The notes under the pieces are model-generated. The model saw only the letters and a list, made by a program, of their open reading frames with translations, made no database searches and was not told the origin of the DNA. A DNA stretch of 16,826 nt. Source: Pseudonocardiales bacterium. Lineage in GTDB: Bacteria; Actinomycetota; Actinomycetes; Mycobacteriales; Jatrophihabitantaceae. The stretch spans positions 1 to 16,826 of the forward strand of contig JAODNL010000058.1 in the NCBI GenBank assembly GCA_025465405.1, in the 5' to 3' direction. The number at the start of each line of letters is the position of its first letter. Positions within the stretch are counted from its first letter, which is position 1. A program made the translations under genes and the position numbers. Below, in pieces: positions 14,656 to 16,826 of the stretch.

Positions 14656-16160
14656 GCCGACTGCATGACCTCGAACTGAGTCATCATCATGTTGTCCTCG
14701 TGGGAGACGTTGTGGCAGTGGAACACGTAGATTCCGGTGAACGGACTGCTGAATTTCATGGCCACCCGCACGGTCTCGTTCGCCCCGAGGGAGACGGTGT
14801 CTTTCGGGCCGCGCTCGTGGGAACGCGGCGGCGCACCGTTGCGGTCGAGCACCAGATATTGCACCAGGTGCACGTGGATGGGATGCCGCCAGCCGCCGGA
14901 CTTGTTCACGAACTCCCAGATCTCGGTACTGCCCTGCCTGGGCCTGGCATCGATGCGGGCTCCGTCGAACGGGTTGCCGTTAATGACCCACCGGTCGCTT
15001 TCGCGTTCGAACTCCCAGCGCCTGGTCACGCTGGCCGCCCTCGGGTCCACATCCAGCGGCGGAGCAAGATCGAACGGCACGCTGCTGGCGTCGATGGCAT
15101 CAGCGACAACGTCAAAGCGCATCACCTCTGACACCTTGCGCGGGTCAACTTCGTCGCCGAATAGACCGGTGTCGGTGTTCTGCAGCACGATGCTGGTGCC
15201 GACGCGGTACTTGGCGAAGTCAATAATGATCGAATAGCGCTCGCCCGCCGCCATGGGCAGGCTGGCCACCTGAACGGGGTGCGGCATTAGCCCGCCGTCG
15301 GTCGCGATGACTGTGAACGCGTCGCCACTGCTCAGCCGCAGGTTGTAGAACCGGGCGTCGGAGCCGTTCAGCAGGCGGAAGCGGTACCTACGCCGTTCCA
15401 CCTTCAGGAAAGGCTGGGGAGTGCCGTTGATGAGCAGCACGTCGCCGAGCACTCCCTGCCGCATGGGTAGGCCGTTGTCGGTTGGAAAGAACAGCGATCC
15501 GTCGGCGTTGAACGTCTTGTCCTGGATCAGGAGGGGTATGTCGAAGCGACCCCGTGGCAGCGGGAGCGTCCGCTCGTGCGCGTCGCTGATCAGGTAGAAA
15601 CCGGCCAGACCCATGTAGACGTTTCGCGACGTGTGATCGACCGCATGGTCGTGGTACCACAGCGTGGTCGCCGGTTGCCAATTCGGGTAATGATGCTCGA
15701 GAAACCCGCCTGGCAGTACCAGGCTCAGCGGGTGACCGTCACTGCGCGCCTCGACGTCCAGGCCGTGCGGGTGCGCCGTCGTAAGGACGCCGCCAGGCAA
15801 CCCGGTCGCGACTTGGGTCAGCGCGTTGTGTTGGGTCACCACGATCGCCCGACCAGATTCGACGGCAAGGGTCGGACCCGGATAGACCCCGTTATAGCCC
15901 CAAACGGTCGCAGTCCGACCGGGCAGGATCTCCTGCCGCCCGGTTTTCTGTACGATGTCGTAGAAGTCCATATTGTCCACAGTGCGCACTGGGCTGAGCA
16001 CCGGTGGAACCCTGAGCGGCCGGCTATACGCGTCAAAGGAGGGGCTGTGCACATGTGGGCTGCCGGCACTCGCCGCCCGGATCCCCACCTCGATTGGTAG
16101 CGCCACGGCGCCCGCGCCGAGCAATCCGATCTTGAGTACGTCCCGTCGAGAAACGGCCAT
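14652..16160 (-). CDS. Tat-exported multicopper oxidase (CotA / bilirubin oxidase-like)
   Basis: This encodes 502 residues from ATG 16160, with GGAG 6 nt upstream. Residues 4-30 are a twin-arginine signal (SRRDVLKIGLLGAGAVAL), so the enzyme should be exported folded with copper. All four copper-binding segments are present: HPHG (H130, H132), WYHDH (H170, H172), HPIHVH (H426, H429, H431) and HCHNVSHEDNMM (H481, C482, H483, H487), with M492 as the probable axial ligand of type-1 copper. WYHDH followed by VYMGLAGFYL is characteristic of the CotA, bilirubin oxidase and phenoxazinone synthase group with three cupredoxin domains. The reaction is oxidation of a phenolic, metal-ion or similar substrate with reduction of oxygen to water; the natural substrate is unknown. 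It overlaps the next gene by 4 nt. Length is typical of the family. Confidence 0.96.
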   Translation of the reverse strand: MAVSRRDVLKIGLLGAGAVALPIEVGIRAASAGSPHVHSPSFDAYSRPLRVPPVLSPVRTVDNMDFYDIVQKTGRQEILPGRTATVWGYNGVYPGPTLAVESGRAIVVTQHNALTQVATGLPGGVLTTAHPHGLDVEARSDGHPLSLVLPGGFLEHHYPNWQPATTLWYHDHAVDHTSRNVYMGLAGFYLISDAHERTLPLPRGRFDIPLLIQDKTFNADGSLFFPTDNGLPMRQGVLGDVLLINGTPQPFLKVERRRYRFRLLNGSDARFYNLRLSSGDAFTVIATDGGLMPHPVQVASLPMAAGERYSIIIDFAKYRVGTSIVLQNTDTGLFGDEVDPRKVSEVMRFDVVADAIDASSVPFDLAPPLDVDPRAASVTRRWEFERESDRWVINGNPFDGARIDARPRQGSTEIWEFVNKSGGWRHPIHVHLVQYLVLDRNGAPPRSHERGPKDTVSLGANETVRVAMKFSSPFTGIYVFHCHNVSHEDNMMMTQFEVMQSA

Positions 16161-16384
16161 GACAAGCTCCAGACCCGGGGGTCCAGCCGGTCATGGGCTG
16201 AGCGAGCCCGCAGTACAAAGTGTGAGCGGCGCGGCGCAGGAAAGCACCCCCCAAAATGGGTCTGCGGGCGCGCGGCGTTCGGCGCTCATATCGGCGGTGC
16301 CCCGAAAGCCCCGTATGGACGGCTGGTTCTCAGGGCGATCAACGACGCCGCCGTACAGGACTTAGCCAGTCCGACCCGATCGAC

Positions 16385-16504
16385 GTGAAGAATCTGCGGG
16401 GCCGCGTGACAACCGTGACCGCGCGGCTTATCGAAGAGACGGCACGCCACGCTGGTCACGCCGATTTCCTCCGTGAGGCGATCGACGGCGCAGTCGGCAA
16501 GTAG
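16385..16504 (+). pseudogene. Possible 39-codon ORF or gene fragment
   Basis: From GTG 16385 the frame encodes 39 residues (VKNLRGRVTTVTARL, ending EAIDGAVGK) with fair third-position bias and a helical, charged character like the end of a larger protein. There is no ribosome-binding site. Upstream sequence continues protein-like in another frame, so it is more likely a decayed C-terminal fragment than an intact small gene. No family is recognised. Confidence 0.25.
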
Positions 16505-16719
16505 CATCCCGACAAGCGCCCTCCAGGAGGCTGCTTGCTCCACGCCATTGCTGGTCGCTTTCGGCGGATTGCTCTGCGTCCGCTCGCTGATCTCCCTGCG
16601 AGACGATCGGGAAGGGTCGAACCCGGCCGGGCGGCATAGCGCATAACGTGCTGCGTGGCCGGTAGGCTCCTGGTTTCCGGTGCCGGATCGGGTGTGCGGC
16701 GATGTCGTGGACGCTAGGA

Positions 16720-16774
16720 ACCGGTTTGGTGAGGCCACATCACATGACGATGTGACCGGTTTGGTGATCTGGCC
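16720..16774. repeat. Compact cluster of direct and inverted repeats
   Basis: The 13-nt sequence ACCGGTTTGGTGA occurs at 16720-16732 and 16755-16767, 35 bp apart. Between them is a perfect inverted repeat, TCACAT (16740-16745) and ATGTGA (16750-16755). GGCCACATCAC (16733-16743) is matched 10 of 11 by the reverse complement of 16764-16774. The arrangement looks like a regulator-binding region or the end of a mobile or decayed element. It lies just downstream of the possible gene end at 16801. Confidence 0.5.
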
Positions 16775-16800
16775 TTGTGTCGTCGTCTCGAGCGGTCGGG

Positions 16801-16826
16801 TTACAGCAGGCCCAGTTCGTCGGCGC
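16801..16826 (-). CDS. Possible C-terminal end of a gene running in from the right
   Basis: Read from the window edge, the minus strand encodes ADELGLL followed by TAA (stop at 16801-16803). Only seven full codons are visible. The residues look like an ordinary protein end, but the evidence is too short to assign a family. Confidence 0.3.

Larger units (their letters stand above)
16161..16800. other. 640-nt right-hand stretch without a confident gene
   Basis: The first part should carry the multicopper oxidase promoter, but no clear hexamers were identified. Between 16322 and 16504 the plus strand reads like protein in two successive frames: LVLRAINDAAVQDLAS, then from 16385 VKNLRGRVTTVTARLIEE onward. 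This suggests a frameshifted remnant or a very short gene. Open frames on the minus strand (for example 16286-16738) are Arg/Pro-rich and resemble no family. The right end carries the repeat cluster described separately. Confidence 0.35.

Overview
The window is GC-rich chromosomal DNA, very probably from an actinobacterium (Actinomycetota). Evidence for this is the strong G/C preference at third codon positions, GTG starts, a SARP-type regulator, NarL-type two-component proteins of actinobacterial style and a probable leaderless transcript. Genus cannot be told from the sequence. There is no CRISPR array, recognisable tRNA or rRNA, or intact insertion sequence.

Region 1 (1-7927, all minus strand; read from high to low coordinates) looks like a signalling and secretion block. 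It holds a stand-alone receiver protein, a SARP/BTAD-type activator, a NarL-type response regulator overlapping its histidine kinase by 11 nt, and a 955-residue secreted protein built from two homologous halves. These are followed by a membrane-anchored DUF4352-like beta-sandwich protein and the start of a multi-pass membrane protein that runs off the window. The 324-nt gap ahead of the secreted protein carries a 9-nt direct repeat with 11-bp periodicity, the geometry used by SARP regulators. This makes it plausible, but unproven, that the regulators control the secreted protein and its membrane partners.

Region 2 (8261-12124, all plus strand) holds accessory envelope genes: a single-pass membrane-anchored protein, a secreted acidic protein with seven tandem 13-14-residue repeats ending in a strong hairpin, a beta-helix (pentapeptide-like) membrane protein with an apparently leaderless start, and a two-gene unit of a 59-residue coiled-coil protein overlapping a HicB-like protein. 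That unit is closed by a perfect 15-bp hairpin.

Region 3 (12125-16826, mostly minus strand) has a Gfo/Idh/MocA-type oxidoreductase, a poorly supported small ORF, and a translationally coupled pair of a Tat-exported CotA-like multicopper oxidase and a five-helix membrane protein with a His-Thr-His tail. The right end is largely gene-free but has a compact cluster of direct and inverted repeats (16720-16774) and what may be the last codons of another minus-strand gene.

The most original material is the two-half secreted protein with its regulatory set (1264-7927) and the small HicB-like pair (11608-12068). The copper oxidase pair and the His-tailed proteins at the left edge suggest, only by inference, that extracytoplasmic metal or redox chemistry is a theme of the locus.
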